From: Bacteroidales bacterium UBA4360
GTDB lineage: Bacteria; Bacteroidota; Bacteroidia; Bacteroidales; UBA932
Reading direction: 5' to 3'
Assembly: GCA_002393945.1 (NCBI GenBank)
Contig: DGSO01000031.1
Span: 1-64,000, forward strand
Length of the DNA: 64,000 bases
In this document: positions 40,207-50,300 of the stretch, piece after piece
Layout: each line of letters starts with the position of its first letter
Position numbering within the stretch: the first letter of the stretch is position 1
Notes under the pieces: model-generated
Database searches by the model: none
What the model saw: only the letters and a program-made list of their open reading frames with translations
Told to the model about the DNA's origin: nothing
Position numbers and translations under genes: made by a program

Positions 40207-42414
40207 CTAAAGCCGGAACGGGACCTCTTCGCGGATGTCTTCAGACGATGTTCCCACAAGGGCGCGGAATTCACCGGGTTCTGCAACCCAGGCGTGGGAA
40301 CCGGCATCGAAGAAGCTGAGGGCGCGGCGGTCGAGGGTGAACTGCACCTTGCGGGATTCGCCGGGCTGGAGATAGACTTTCTCGAAGCCCTTCAGTTCCT
40401 TCACGGGGCGCTCCACAGAGCTTTCGACATCGGAAACATAGAGCTGGACCACCTCCGCTCCGGGAACGGAACCGGTGTTCTTCACTGCCGCCGATACCTT
40501 GAAACCGTCGCCTGCGCGTTTCACGGAAACGTCTGATACGTCAAACGTAGTATAGCTGAGGCCATGGCCGAAGGGATACTGCACGGGAATGCTCTTGGAA
40601 GAATACCAGCGGTGGCCGATGAAAACGCCTTCGTCATAGTATTCCTGCCACCACTTCTTGCCTTCTTCCTTGATACCGGGGTACTGGCGTTCGGTCTTCA
40701 GAGGGCCGTCGGCAAGTGCGATTGGCATGGTGAAAGGAAGTTTGCCGGAAGGGTTCACTACGCCGGTGAGGACGTCTACAAGGGCGTGGCCGCTCTCGGA
40801 ACCTCCGTACCAGCCCTGCACGATAGCGTTCACCTTGGGAGCCCAGGGCATCGCAACGGGAGAACCGGAGATGTTAACGACCACCATCGGCCTGCCTGTT
40901 GCGGCGAGGGCTTCGATGAGGGTGTCCTGCCCGTAAGGAAGGACGATATCGGCACGGTCCGTACCTTCGTTGTCCTGGCCTTTGCTCTTGTTCAGGCCGC
41001 CGATATAGAGGATGCAGTCTGCGTCGGAGGCGGATGCAACGGCATCGGCAAGGAGCTGCTCTGCACTGCGGCTTTCGCTGAGGTCCTGGCCGGTTACCAC
41101 CTTGTTGTAATCCGTCGTGGTGTCGCCCACGTAGCCGCGCTCCCAAACTACGGAAGCCTTGCCGTCAAATGCCTCGTGGAGTGCTTCCAGGGGAATTATT
41201 TCGTACTTGGTCTTGAGGTTGGAACTGCCGCCGCCCACGACCATCATCTTGTATGCGTTTTCACCCACAACGAGGAGTTTGCCGCCCTGGGGAATCTGCA
41301 GCGGGAGAGTGCCGTCATTCTTGAGAAGTACAAGTCCTTCTGCTGCAATTTTGCGTGCCGCGGCATAGTGTTCGGGGCTGTTGAAACTGCCGAAGTGCTG
41401 TTTCCCCATCGACGTGCGGAAAATGGTTCTGAGCACTCTGGAAGCCTTGTCGTCAAGCCCTTCAAGGGAGGCCCTGCCGTCACGCAGTCTCTCAAGATAA
41501 GGCTTTGCAAGATGGTAATTTGAGTAGCCGTCGGAAGCGGCGCCGCTGAGACCGTTGGTCCAGGTGCCCATCTCGATGTCAAGGCCGTATGCTGCGGCCT
41601 CGTCATCGTCACGGCAGCCACCCCAGTCGCTCACTACAACGCCGTCAAAGCCCCATTCGCCCTTGAGGATGTCGCAGAGAAGGCGCTTGTTATGGCAGTT
41701 GAACTGGTTGTTGTAGAGATTGTATGAACCCATGATTGCCCATGCTCCGCCTTCCTTGACGGCGGCCTCGAAGGCCGGGAGATATATCTCATACATGGTC
41801 CTGTCGTCCACGTTGGATGACGTTGAGGTGCGTCTTACCTCCTGGTTGTTCATGGCAAAGTGCTTCACGCAGGCTGCCACGCCGTTTGACTGTACGCCCT
41901 GGATGTATGGTACCACCAGCTGTCCTGCCAGATATGGATCTTCGCCCATGTACTCGAATGTACGGCCGTTCAGCGGAGTGCGTCCCATGTTGATTCCGGG
42001 GCCCAGAAGTATATCCTTCTCGCGGTAACGAGCCTCCTGGCCGATGCAGTCTCCGTACAGGCGGGAAAGCTCCCTGTCCCAGGTGGCGGCAAGGTTGACG
42101 AGCGCCGGGAATGCCGTACAGGAGTCGTTGGTCCAGCCGGCCTGGTCCCATTCGTCCCAAAGGACTTCGGGACGGATGCCGTGAGGACCGTCAGTGTGCC
42201 ACACTTCCGGGATTCCAAGACGCGGAACACCCGCGCTGGAGAATTTTGACTGGGCATGGGTGATGGCAACCTTTTCCTCAAGCGTCATTCGGGAAAGGGC
42301 GTCCTGCACCCTCTCCTCCAACGGCTTGGAGGGATCGAGATAAACGTCTGTCTTGACCTTGGGGCTGCATGATGCAACTGCAATGGCAATTGCCAGGGTA
42401 AGTCTTAGTTTCAT
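40207..42414 (-). CDS. GH3 beta-glycosidase, exported lipoprotein
   Basis: The ATG at 42414 (735 residues) puts a lipobox at VASCSPK and lies 10 bp after the MFS stop. An upstream frame start at 42456 lies inside the MFS gene. The (beta/alpha)8 domain (about 30-340) carries the nucleophile Asp in VVSDWGG and the VKHFAMNNQE motif. The alpha/beta sandwich (about 370-580) and an FN3-like C-terminal domain (about 630-735) follow. Family activities include beta-glucosidase, beta-xylosidase and beta-N-acetylglucosaminidase; the sequence does not decide. It is the last gene of the minus arm of locus 2. Confidence 0.9.
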   Translation of the reverse strand: MKLRLTLAIAIAVASCSPKVKTDVYLDPSKPLEERVQDALSRMTLEEKVAITHAQSKFSSAGVPRLGIPEVWHTDGPHGIRPEVLWDEWDQAGWTNDSCTAFPALVNLAATWDRELSRLYGDCIGQEARYREKDILLGPGINMGRTPLNGRTFEYMGEDPYLAGQLVVPYIQGVQSNGVAACVKHFAMNNQEVRRTSTSSNVDDRTMYEIYLPAFEAAVKEGGAWAIMGSYNLYNNQFNCHNKRLLCDILKGEWGFDGVVVSDWGGCRDDDEAAAYGLDIEMGTWTNGLSGAASDGYSNYHLAKPYLERLRDGRASLEGLDDKASRVLRTIFRTSMGKQHFGSFNSPEHYAAARKIAAEGLVLLKNDGTLPLQIPQGGKLLVVGENAYKMMVVGGGSSNLKTKYEIIPLEALHEAFDGKASVVWERGYVGDTTTDYNKVVTGQDLSESRSAEQLLADAVASASDADCILYIGGLNKSKGQDNEGTDRADIVLPYGQDTLIEALAATGRPMVVVNISGSPVAMPWAPKVNAIVQGWYGGSESGHALVDVLTGVVNPSGKLPFTMPIALADGPLKTERQYPGIKEEGKKWWQEYYDEGVFIGHRWYSSKSIPVQYPFGHGLSYTTFDVSDVSVKRAGDGFKVSAAVKNTGSVPGAEVVQLYVSDVESSVERPVKELKGFEKVYLQPGESRKVQFTLDRRALSFFDAGSHAWVAEPGEFRALVGTSSEDIREEVPFRL

Positions 42415-42424
42415 GGGAACTGTT

Positions 42425-43738
42425 TTATTTTTTCCAGTAGTTTTCAATTTCTTCAAGTGTCTTGCCGGTAGTCTCCGGGATGTGCTTCCACATGATATAC
42501 AGGTACGGGAGGCACATGAATGCGAAGAGGAAGAAAGTGCCGGCGGGAGTGAGCGTCTGCAGCATCCAGGGTGTAAGCTGGCCTATCAGATAAGTGCCCA
42601 CCCAGAGTGCAAGTCCCGCAATTGACATTGCAAGGCCGCGGACACGCCCGGGGTACATCTCGCTCAGGAGCACGAACACCACCGCGCTGATGGAAATGGC
42701 CGTGCAGAACACATAGAGAAGGAAGAAGGTAAGAAGGAAGCCGGTGCCAAGGTGCAGTGAGCTTCCCCAGGCGAAGTATGTGCCGATGGCAAGAAGGCAC
42801 ACTATCATTCCGCCAACGCCCCACCATACCAGCTGCTTGCGGCCCACTTTGTCGATAATGATGAGCGCAAGAACCGTAGTGAGCATGTTCACGACGCCCA
42901 CAAGCACGGTGGAGAACATTGAGCCCTCGCTTGAGAGGCCGGCATTCTGGAAGATTTCAGGACCGTAGTACAGCACGGCGTTCACGCCCATGAACTGCCC
43001 CAGGATGGCGATCAGGGAACCCCACAGGACGGCCATCAGGATGCCGGGCTCGCGAAGGGCTTTCCACTCCTCGGAGTTGTCCTGTCGCTGCCCGCGGACC
43101 TCAAGCCAGCGGGGGCTTTCAGGAATGAAGAAAATGAGGATGAGGAAGAGAAGGTCCGGAATGGTCTCCATTCCCAGCATGCCCCTCCAGTATTCGTTGT
43201 TGAACATGCGCGTTCCCAGGGCCGGGTCTGCCGATTCAAGGTCAGCACCCTTGAGGACCAGATAGTTGACAAGATAGGCCAGAAGGAAGCCGATGGTGAT
43301 TGCGAGCTGATACAGCGACACCAGCGTTCCTCTCTTTTCGGCAGGGGACACCTCCGAAATATAGATGGGGGAAACGATGGAAACGACGCCGATGCCGAAT
43401 CCGCCGATGATGCGGAAAATCACCAGCTGGGTGAAATCGGCACTTACGGCGCATCCTATTGCCGATATGCTGAACATAAGGGCCGATATGAGCATGGTCT
43501 TCTTCCTCCCGAGGAAGTCGCTGAGCATGCCGGCGACGGCAACGCCTATGATGGAGCCGATGAGCGCGCAGCCCACGTACCAGCCCTTGGAGAGTTCCGT
43601 GAGGAGAAACTGGTCGGCAACTATTCTGGTGGTTCCGGAAATAACCGCCGTGTCATATCCGAAGAGGATTCCGCCCAGGGCGGCAACTATTGCGATGAAC
43701 AGGACCCTTCCTGATGTCATCTGTTTTGTGCTGTTCAT
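42425..43738 (-). CDS. MFS sugar transporter (sugar porter family)
   Basis: The 437-residue protein has 12 predicted membrane segments. Sugar-porter signatures are GGILFGYDTAVISGT at the N-terminus, DFLGRKKTML after helix 2, RIIGGFGIGVVSIVSPIYISE, IPESPRWL, and the terminal PETTGKTLEEIE. It should bring a monosaccharide or disaccharide through the inner membrane, resembling XylE. It overlaps the DUF4434 gene by 4 bp and so belongs to the ROK-led operon. Confidence 0.9.
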   Translation of the reverse strand: MNSTKQMTSGRVLFIAIVAALGGILFGYDTAVISGTTRIVADQFLLTELSKGWYVGCALIGSIIGVAVAGMLSDFLGRKKTMLISALMFSISAIGCAVSADFTQLVIFRIIGGFGIGVVSIVSPIYISEVSPAEKRGTLVSLYQLAITIGFLLAYLVNYLVLKGADLESADPALGTRMFNNEYWRGMLGMETIPDLLFLILIFFIPESPRWLEVRGQRQDNSEEWKALREPGILMAVLWGSLIAILGQFMGVNAVLYYGPEIFQNAGLSSEGSMFSTVLVGVVNMLTTVLALIIIDKVGRKQLVWWGVGGMIVCLLAIGTYFAWGSSLHLGTGFLLTFFLLYVFCTAISISAVVFVLLSEMYPGRVRGLAMSIAGLALWVGTYLIGQLTPWMLQTLTPAGTFFLFAFMCLPYLYIMWKHIPETTGKTLEEIENYWKK

Positions 43739-44817
43739 ATTCCGAAGTATTCTTTGTATCTGTCATAGAGGTGCCCCGCCTGGAGATATGCGCTCTGGGG
43801 GCTCATGAAATGGCTGAATTCGAAGGTGATGGCCTTGTCGTACCCGCAGCGCTTTGCGGCTTCCAGCTTGAGGCGCAGCTTGTCGAACTTGATGGGGAAG
43901 AAGTGGATGGGCATGTCGCGGTCGAAGGTTTCCGCATTGGTCCAGCACTTCATTCCATATTTATCGGCAAGTTTCTTGTTCACGCTGAAGAAGGCGTCCA
44001 GTTCGTCATAGTCGATGTGCCCGTCCTGGAAGGCGCAGGCATCGACATATTCGTGTATGCCGTCGAAGATTTCGTTCCATTCCTTTTCGTGCTGGGCCAC
44101 GGAGACGGCCTGGTCGTTGGTCATCTTGGTGGTTCCCATTACGGCCTTCTTGCCGTCTATCCAGGGAGAAATGAAGGTGGGAAGACCGCCGGAGACCTCC
44201 TTGCACTGGCGTCCCATAGTGCGGAAGCTCTCGATGGCGCCCTTGGTGGCACGGGAGATTTCGCCCGAAATGTACCAGCCGCCGAAGCTCTTGTACTTTG
44301 AACCGTAGCGCTCCCAGATTTCGTCAATTACATATTTGTTGGACTCAACCTCGTAGCTCATGTCTCCGGTATCCCAATACTTGCCAGAATCGTACAGGCC
44401 CAGCATGAACTTCATGTCATACTTCTGGGCCAGGCGGCAGAACATGTCGATAAGGTCCATGGACGGCATGTAGCAGCCCTTTTTCAGGAGATACGGTGAA
44501 GGATATGTTATGAATTTCCGGTAACCGCAGCGGATGTCAATCACTGTATCTATGCCGATAGCCTTCATGTACCTGAAATCCCTGTCCCATTCCTTCTCTC
44601 CCCAGTTCTGGTGGGGAATGTCGTGGGAAATCTCGTCCAGGAACGTTCCCGTGATGGGGAGGGCGTTTGCCTTTGGAACGATGAGGGTGGATTCCACGGA
44701 CCGGTCGAGGTCTATTCCGTACTTGTCACCGCCGGACGGCTTGCAAGATGATGCAAGAAGCGGAGCCGCTGCAGCCGCAAGGGCTCCTTTTTTCAAGAAT
44801 GAACGTCTGTTTTCCAT
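43735..44817 (-). CDS. DUF4434 putative glycoside hydrolase with Tat-type signal
   Basis: The ATG at 44817 gives a 360-residue protein starting MENRRSFLKKGALAAAAAP, a twin-arginine export signal, with SSCKP as a possible lipobox. The remainder is a TIM-barrel-like DUF4434 domain: ITGTFLDEISHDIPHQNWG, YMKAIGIDTVIDIRCGYR, GGWYISGEIS and ITFEFSHFMSP. Conserved Glu residues in SGEIS and FEFSH are plausible catalytic residues. Activity is unknown. It sits between repressor and transporter in the operon. Confidence 0.75.
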   Translation of the reverse strand: MENRRSFLKKGALAAAAAPLLASSCKPSGGDKYGIDLDRSVESTLIVPKANALPITGTFLDEISHDIPHQNWGEKEWDRDFRYMKAIGIDTVIDIRCGYRKFITYPSPYLLKKGCYMPSMDLIDMFCRLAQKYDMKFMLGLYDSGKYWDTGDMSYEVESNKYVIDEIWERYGSKYKSFGGWYISGEISRATKGAIESFRTMGRQCKEVSGGLPTFISPWIDGKKAVMGTTKMTNDQAVSVAQHEKEWNEIFDGIHEYVDACAFQDGHIDYDELDAFFSVNKKLADKYGMKCWTNAETFDRDMPIHFFPIKFDKLRLKLEAAKRCGYDKAITFEFSHFMSPQSAYLQAGHLYDRYKEYFGI

Positions 44818-44824
44818 ATATGGT

Positions 44825-46021
44825 TCAATATTGCATTTCAGAGAGAATGAAGTCTTTGGCAAGGAGGCTCGCTCCTATGGCGCCCGCCCTTTTCCCCAGG
44901 ATGGAGGCCTTTATCAAAGTGTCCTTGTTCACGAGGTTGAGCGAGTACTTGTTGATGGCGCTCCTTAGTGGCGGCATGAGATAATGCTCGGCTACCGAAA
45001 GGCGCCCGCCGATGACCACGAGCTCGGGGTTGAAGATGTTGATGAGTCCGGCAACGGCGCGGCCCAGCGTGGCCCCCACTTCCTCCATGCATTCTATGGC
45101 CACGATGTCTTCCTTCTTGACGGCGGAAAGGATGTCGTCAAGGGTTATTGCCCGTCCCTCTTTGTGTTCGGGAGTCAGGACCGACTGACGGCCGGCGTCG
45201 AGCTGCTCTCCCACCAGGCGGTGAAGCGCAAGGCCGGAAGCGGCTGTTTCAAGGCAGCCGGTTTTTCCGCATCGGCAATAAAGATTGTTGTTGAAGAAGG
45301 GAAAGTGGCCGATTTCTCCGGAGAAGCCGGACTTTCCGTAGAAGAGCTTGCCGCCCACGATCATTCCCATTCCAAGACCCCAGCCGAGGTTGAGGAATAG
45401 GCTCGTTTCTTCGCCTCCGCCGGCTCCTGCGATGTATTCGCCGTAAGCCATGGCCCGGGAATCGTTCTCCACGATTACAGGACTGCCGAAACCCTCTTCC
45501 AGCAGCTTGCGGATGGGTTTTTCCTCGCTTATGAAATAGGAGTAGCTGTATCCTGTGCATTGGTTTACGCGGCCTGTGAGGGAGATGCCGTAGGCTTTTA
45601 CCCGTGAGCGGTCCACTCCGTGGCGGTCTACTGCATGCATTACGGTCTTGCACAGGGCAGACACCGACTCTTCGGTGTTCGTCAGCGTAAAGGGGATATC
45701 GTCGATTACCTGGATTATCTGCCCGGGAAAGTCCGTTACGGCGATGATGAGTCCTTCGTGCCCAACTTCCACGCCGACGAAGCATCCGGCATCGGGATTG
45801 AGGCCGTAAACTGCTGCCCTCCGGCCGCCTTCAGAGCGCATTTTCCCCTTTTCCACTATTGTGCCTTCGTTCACCATCTCCGTTACTATCCTGGATACTT
45901 TCGGGATGCTGGCTTCGAGCAGGCGGCCTAGTTCTGCAATGGAGTACCCGTCGCGGTTGTTGCAAAGGGAGAGGATGGCTTTTTTGTACGACGCGTAGTG
46001 CATGGCGGATGCTTTTTGCAA
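44825..46021 (-). CDS. ROK-family transcriptional repressor (NagC/Mlc type)
   Basis: The 398-residue protein has an N-terminal winged helix (about 10-75: ILSLCNNRDGYSIAELGRLL, ASIPKVSRIVTEMV) and a ROK domain with the zinc motif CRCGKTGCLE. It should release DNA when a sugar or sugar phosphate binds. It heads the minus arm of locus 2. An operator-like element overlapping its own -7 box and two upstream of the divergent arm suggest control of both. ATG at 46003 is an alternative start. Confidence 0.9.
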   Translation of the reverse strand: MQKASAMHYASYKKAILSLCNNRDGYSIAELGRLLEASIPKVSRIVTEMVNEGTIVEKGKMRSEGGRRAAVYGLNPDAGCFVGVEVGHEGLIIAVTDFPGQIIQVIDDIPFTLTNTEESVSALCKTVMHAVDRHGVDRSRVKAYGISLTGRVNQCTGYSYSYFISEEKPIRKLLEEGFGSPVIVENDSRAMAYGEYIAGAGGGEETSLFLNLGWGLGMGMIVGGKLFYGKSGFSGEIGHFPFFNNNLYCRCGKTGCLETAASGLALHRLVGEQLDAGRQSVLTPEHKEGRAITLDDILSAVKKEDIVAIECMEEVGATLGRAVAGLINIFNPELVVIGGRLSVAEHYLMPPLRSAINKYSLNLVNKDTLIKASILGKRAGAIGASLLAKDFILSEMQY

Positions 46022-46050
46022 AGATAAACAAAGGGAATCATTAAAACAAG

Positions 46051-46063
46051 CAAACTTATTAAC
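46051..46063 (-). promoter_or_regulatory. ROK repressor -7 box overlapped by operator-like element
   Basis: On the minus strand TAAGTTTG (46058-46051) is a -7 box ~30 nt upstream of the start at 46021. The overlapping GTTAATAAGTTT (46063-46052) differs from the two plus-strand elements at 46069 and 46099 by one base. This predicts autoregulation. Confidence 0.55.
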
Positions 46064-46067
46064 GGAG

Positions 46068-46110
46068 TGTTAAAAAGTTTTTGTTCGGTAAAAAATTTGT
46101 TAAAAAGTTT
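46068..46110 (+). promoter_or_regulatory. Two 13-bp operator-like direct repeats upstream of the epimerase-sus operon
   Basis: TGTTAAAAAGTTT occurs at 46068-46080 and again at 46098-46110 (period 30 bp). Both lie upstream of the plus-strand -7 box, and the second covers the expected -33 region. The gene for a ROK repressor begins 47 bp to the left. Confidence 0.6.
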
Positions 46111-46131
46111 CGCCTTATTTCAAATTTTTTC

Positions 46132-46139
46132 TATATTTG
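46132..46139 (+). promoter_or_regulatory. -7 box of the locus 2 plus-strand operon
   Basis: TATATTTG matches TAnnTTTG and lies 43 bp before the ATG at 46182. The -33 position holds TTTC (46108-46111), 20 bp upstream, inside the operator-like repeat. Confidence 0.6.
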
Positions 46140-46181
46140 TTGCGAGGCCATACATCTAATTATTTAACAAATATAACCAAT

Positions 46182-47366
46182 ATGCACTTACCGGATTTTG
46201 AAAAGATGGCGCTTCGCTATCGTAACGAACTTTATAACAACGTTTTACCCTTCTGGCTTGAGAAGTCCCAGGACCTTGAATATGGTGGATACTTCACCTG
46301 CCTGAACCGTGACGGAAGCGTGTTTGACACGGATAAGTTCGTCTGGCTGCAGGGCAGGGAAGTATGGATGTTCGCAATGCTGTACAATAAAGTGGAGAAG
46401 AATCCTCAGTGGCTGGAGTGTGCAGAGCAGGGAGCTATCTTCCTTGAAAAATACGGCCACGACGGCAACTTCGATTTCTACTTCTCCCTTACGCGGGAGG
46501 GAAAGCCGATTATCCAGCCCTATAACATTTTCTCCAACACTTTCGCCTGCATGGCCTTTGCGCAGATGGCAATCGCGACGGGAGATGAACACTATGCCGA
46601 AATAGCCCGCAAGACTTTCCAGCGCATTCTGGAGCGCCGTTCCAATCCCAAGGGTATATGGAGCAAGGGTGTGCCCGGAACGCGTCCCATGAAGGATTTC
46701 GCCCTTCCGATGATCATCTGCAACATGGCACTTGAGATTGAACCCATCATAGAGGACAAGTCCCTTCTGGACAAGACCATCGAAGAGGCTCTTCACGAAG
46801 TCTTTGACGTATTCTACCAGCCGGATTTGGGCGTCATGGTGGAGAACCTGGCCCCGGACGGCAGCCTGATTGACTGTTTCGAAGGCCGCAAGGTGAATCC
46901 CGGACACGATCTGGAATCCCTCTGGTTCATGATGAACCTGGGCATCCGCCTCGGCCGCAAGGATATCATCGACAAGAGCATGGAGATTGCCCTTCGCGTC
47001 ATCGACTATGGCTGGGACAAGGAGTACGGCGGAATATTCTACTTCATGGACCGCAAGGGTTATCCCACACAGGAACTCGAATGGGACCAGAAACTCTGGT
47101 GGGTACACCTCGAGAGCGCAATTGCAATGATAAAGGGCTATCAGCTCACCGGCAATGAAAAGGCCCTGGAGTGGTTCCTGAGGCTTGACGACTATCTCTG
47201 GACCCGCTTCAAGGATCCCGAGTACCCCGAGTGGTTCGGATATCTGAACCGCCGCGGCGAGGTGCTGCTGCCCCTGAAGGGCGGCAAGTGGAAGGGCTGC
47301 TTCCACGTGCCCAGAGGACTCTATCAGATTGGTACTATCTTACAGGAAATCGCAGATAAAAAATAA
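46182..47366 (+). CDS. AGE-family sugar 2-epimerase
   Basis: The ATG at 46182 gives 394 residues; the longer frame from 46137 would start upstream of the predicted transcript. The (alpha/alpha)6-barrel family is recognised from VWLQGREVWMFAMLYN, NPGHDLESLWF, WWVHLESAIAM and CFHVPRGLYQ, which hold the conserved Arg and His residues. Relatives are N-acylglucosamine 2-epimerase (GlcNAc to ManNAc) and cellobiose or mannobiose 2-epimerases. With GlcNAc-directed genes nearby, the first is attractive but unproven. No signal peptide, so it is cytoplasmic. First gene of the plus arm. Confidence 0.88.
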   Translation: MHLPDFEKMALRYRNELYNNVLPFWLEKSQDLEYGGYFTCLNRDGSVFDTDKFVWLQGREVWMFAMLYNKVEKNPQWLECAEQGAIFLEKYGHDGNFDFYFSLTREGKPIIQPYNIFSNTFACMAFAQMAIATGDEHYAEIARKTFQRILERRSNPKGIWSKGVPGTRPMKDFALPMIICNMALEIEPIIEDKSLLDKTIEEALHEVFDVFYQPDLGVMVENLAPDGSLIDCFEGRKVNPGHDLESLWFMMNLGIRLGRKDIIDKSMEIALRVIDYGWDKEYGGIFYFMDRKGYPTQELEWDQKLWWVHLESAIAMIKGYQLTGNEKALEWFLRLDDYLWTRFKDPEYPEWFGYLNRRGEVLLPLKGGKWKGCFHVPRGLYQIGTILQEIADKK

Positions 47367-47369
47367 ACT

Positions 47370-50300
47370 ATGAAGTACATTCTACGTTTAATCATCGGCA
47401 CTCTGGCAGGGCTTATGCTTCTGCCGGCGGTTGCTTTGGCCCAGGGAAAACTCCGGGGCACGGTGACAGACCAGGGGGGAGCCCCTCTTGGCGGAGTTAC
47501 CGTCCTGGTAAAGGGAACCACCCACGGCACCATGACCGGAAACGACGGTGCCTATGAACTCACTGCCAAAAGCGGTGACGTGATCGAGTTCTCCTGCCTT
47601 GGCCTTGCAACCGAAGAGCGCACCTGGAACGGGCGCTCGCCAATCAATGTGACAATGCAGGAAGACGCCCTGTACCTGGAAGACGTGGTCGTTGTGGGCT
47701 ACGGTACCGCCAAGAAGGAAACCCTGACTGCGGCCGTGTCGGCAATGAAGGGCGACGAACTCCTTAAATCACCTGCCACCAATGTGTCCCAGGTGCTTGC
47801 CGGTAAGCTTTCCGGTATCTCATCCGTGCAGGAATCCGGCGAACCTGGCCTGGACCAGGCGTCGCTCCGTATCCGCGGTTCCGTCTATGGCGTAGCGTAC
47901 GTCGTGGACGGTTTCCCAGTTGACAACATCAACGACATCGACCCTGCCGACATTGAAAGCATCTCCGTCCTGAAGGACGGTGCGTCTGCAGCAGTTTATG
48001 GCCTTAAGGCAGCTGGTGGCGTGATCGTCATTCAGACAAGGAAGGGTGAAAAGGGTGATACCCGTATAACGTACAACGCTTCCATGGGTGCCTCCATGAA
48101 CGCAAACTTTCCGCGCTTCATGAACGGCCCTCAGTTTGCCTATTATTATAATGTGGCGCAGATGATGGACATGCTGGCCAATGGCGAAATCTCAGCTCCG
48201 TCGGAGTATGTTCCCGCATTTACGCAGAAAAACATTCAGGCTATGAGGGACGGGACCGACGGCTGGGACAACGTTGACTATGTAGACAAGGTTTTCGGGA
48301 CTGGCTTCAATCAGAAGCACAATGTGACCATTCAGGGAGGTACGGAAAAGGCCCGTTTCTTTACTTCATTCGGTATTCTGGACCAGAAGGGAAACATCGA
48401 CAGGTTCAATTACAGCAGATACAACGTCAGAACCAATATCGAGGGCGAAATCTCCAAGCAGCTCAGCTACAAAGTCGGTATGCAGGGAGTAATCGGCAGG
48501 CGCTCCACGCCCGCTTTCCTTTCCGGTGGTACTGACGGCGGTGCAACGGAGGTGGGCTGGTTCTCGATAGCCCGCCAGGTCGTGCAGATGCATCCTTACC
48601 TTCCAGAGACTTATGACGGCTATTATACAGGCGCCGTCCAGGACAACCAGAGTTTCCTGGTGAGTCCTCTTGCCGCAATTTATCAGTCGGGTTTCAAGCG
48701 TACCCGTTCCTCTGAGATGGAGGTCAATGCATCCTTGATATGGAATGTGCCGTTCGTCAAGGGCCTTACGGCGAAGGTATCCGGCTCGTATGATTACAGC
48801 AACAGCTACAACAAGAATCTCTCTACGCCATATACCATGATGCAGAAAGAGAGGACTGACGATGGCTGGGTCTGGAGAGTCAGGACAGACAATCCCCATA
48901 TTTCCGACAATGTTAACAATCTTGGAGAGGGTGTAACATTCTCACAGAGCATAGTGGGCCAGGCAAGCCTCGGGTACGTTAACGCATTCGGCAAGAATCA
49001 TGTCGACCTGCTTGCCCTTGCCGAACTTCGCGACTATGAAGGCAACGGACTCAGCGCCTATGCGCAGAATCTTCCCTTTGACTCTCTTCCTGAGCTTTCA
49101 AACGGCGTGGCATCCAATTCTCCTGTGGGTGGCTGGTCCAGCGCTTCCCGCTCGCTTGGCTATGTGTTCCGTGCCCGTTACGACTATGACGAAAAGTATC
49201 TGGCAGAGGTTACAGGCCGATATGACGGCTCATACAAGTTCGCCGGTATGGCAAAGACCCGTTGGGGATTTTTCCCCTCCGTGTCGCTTGGCTGGCGTCT
49301 TTCCAAAGAGAATTTCATGAAAGACCTCTCCTGGCTTGAAGACCTTAAGATCCGTGCCAGTGTGGGCCTTCTCGGAAACGACTCGGTAAGTGAATATGCC
49401 TTCCTCAGCACATATTCCAAAGGCGGTAACATCGCAATCGGCCAGAATGGCGGTGCTACATTGGTGCAGCCGTCATACTATACTTCCGGCATTCCGAACA
49501 CTGACCTTTCCTGGGAAAAAACGCAGAGTTGGAACGTGGGCGTCGACTTTTCCCTGTGGGGCGGTCTCCTTGGTGCCGAAATAGATGCCTTCTACAACTA
49601 CACTTATGACATGCTCACCTATCAGTCTACCGGATTCCCTTCCTCCATGGGCGGGTATTATCCTACCTGGGTGAACTCCAATGCCATCGATGCCAAGGGT
49701 ATTGACATACTGATCAGGCATAGAAACCGCTTCACCCTGATGGGGGCGCCTTTCTTCTATGAAGTGACAGGAAGCCTTACAAGGTCCAAGACCCGCTGGC
49801 TCAAATACAATGACGATCCCAATATCGTCGAATATAGAAAGCGTACCGGTACGACTGTTGGCAGCATTATGTGCTGGCAGGCGGACGGCCTTTATACCTC
49901 CGAAGAAGAAATCGACAATTCCTCCTGGTTCGGAACACGCCCCAGCATCGGCGACATAAAGTATGTAGACCTGAACGGCGACGGCAAGATCGATGAGGAT
50001 GACAAGGGCCTCTTCGGGCGCAGCAATCGTCCGGAGCTCACATTTGGACTCAACCTCAACGCAAGCTGGAAGAACTTTGACTTCAACGCTCAGTTCACAG
50101 GCGGTGCCCTCTTCGATGTCTCTCTGACGGGTACATATTACAATGACAACGATGACAATACCATCTGGACTCAGACCTTCAAGGAGGGCGGCAATTCTCC
50201 TCTGTTCCTTGTAGAGAATGCATACAGCGAATTCAACAAGAACGGAACATTCCCGCGCCTGACCCTTGCCAAAACCAACCACGGCGGAGACAACGGCCTC

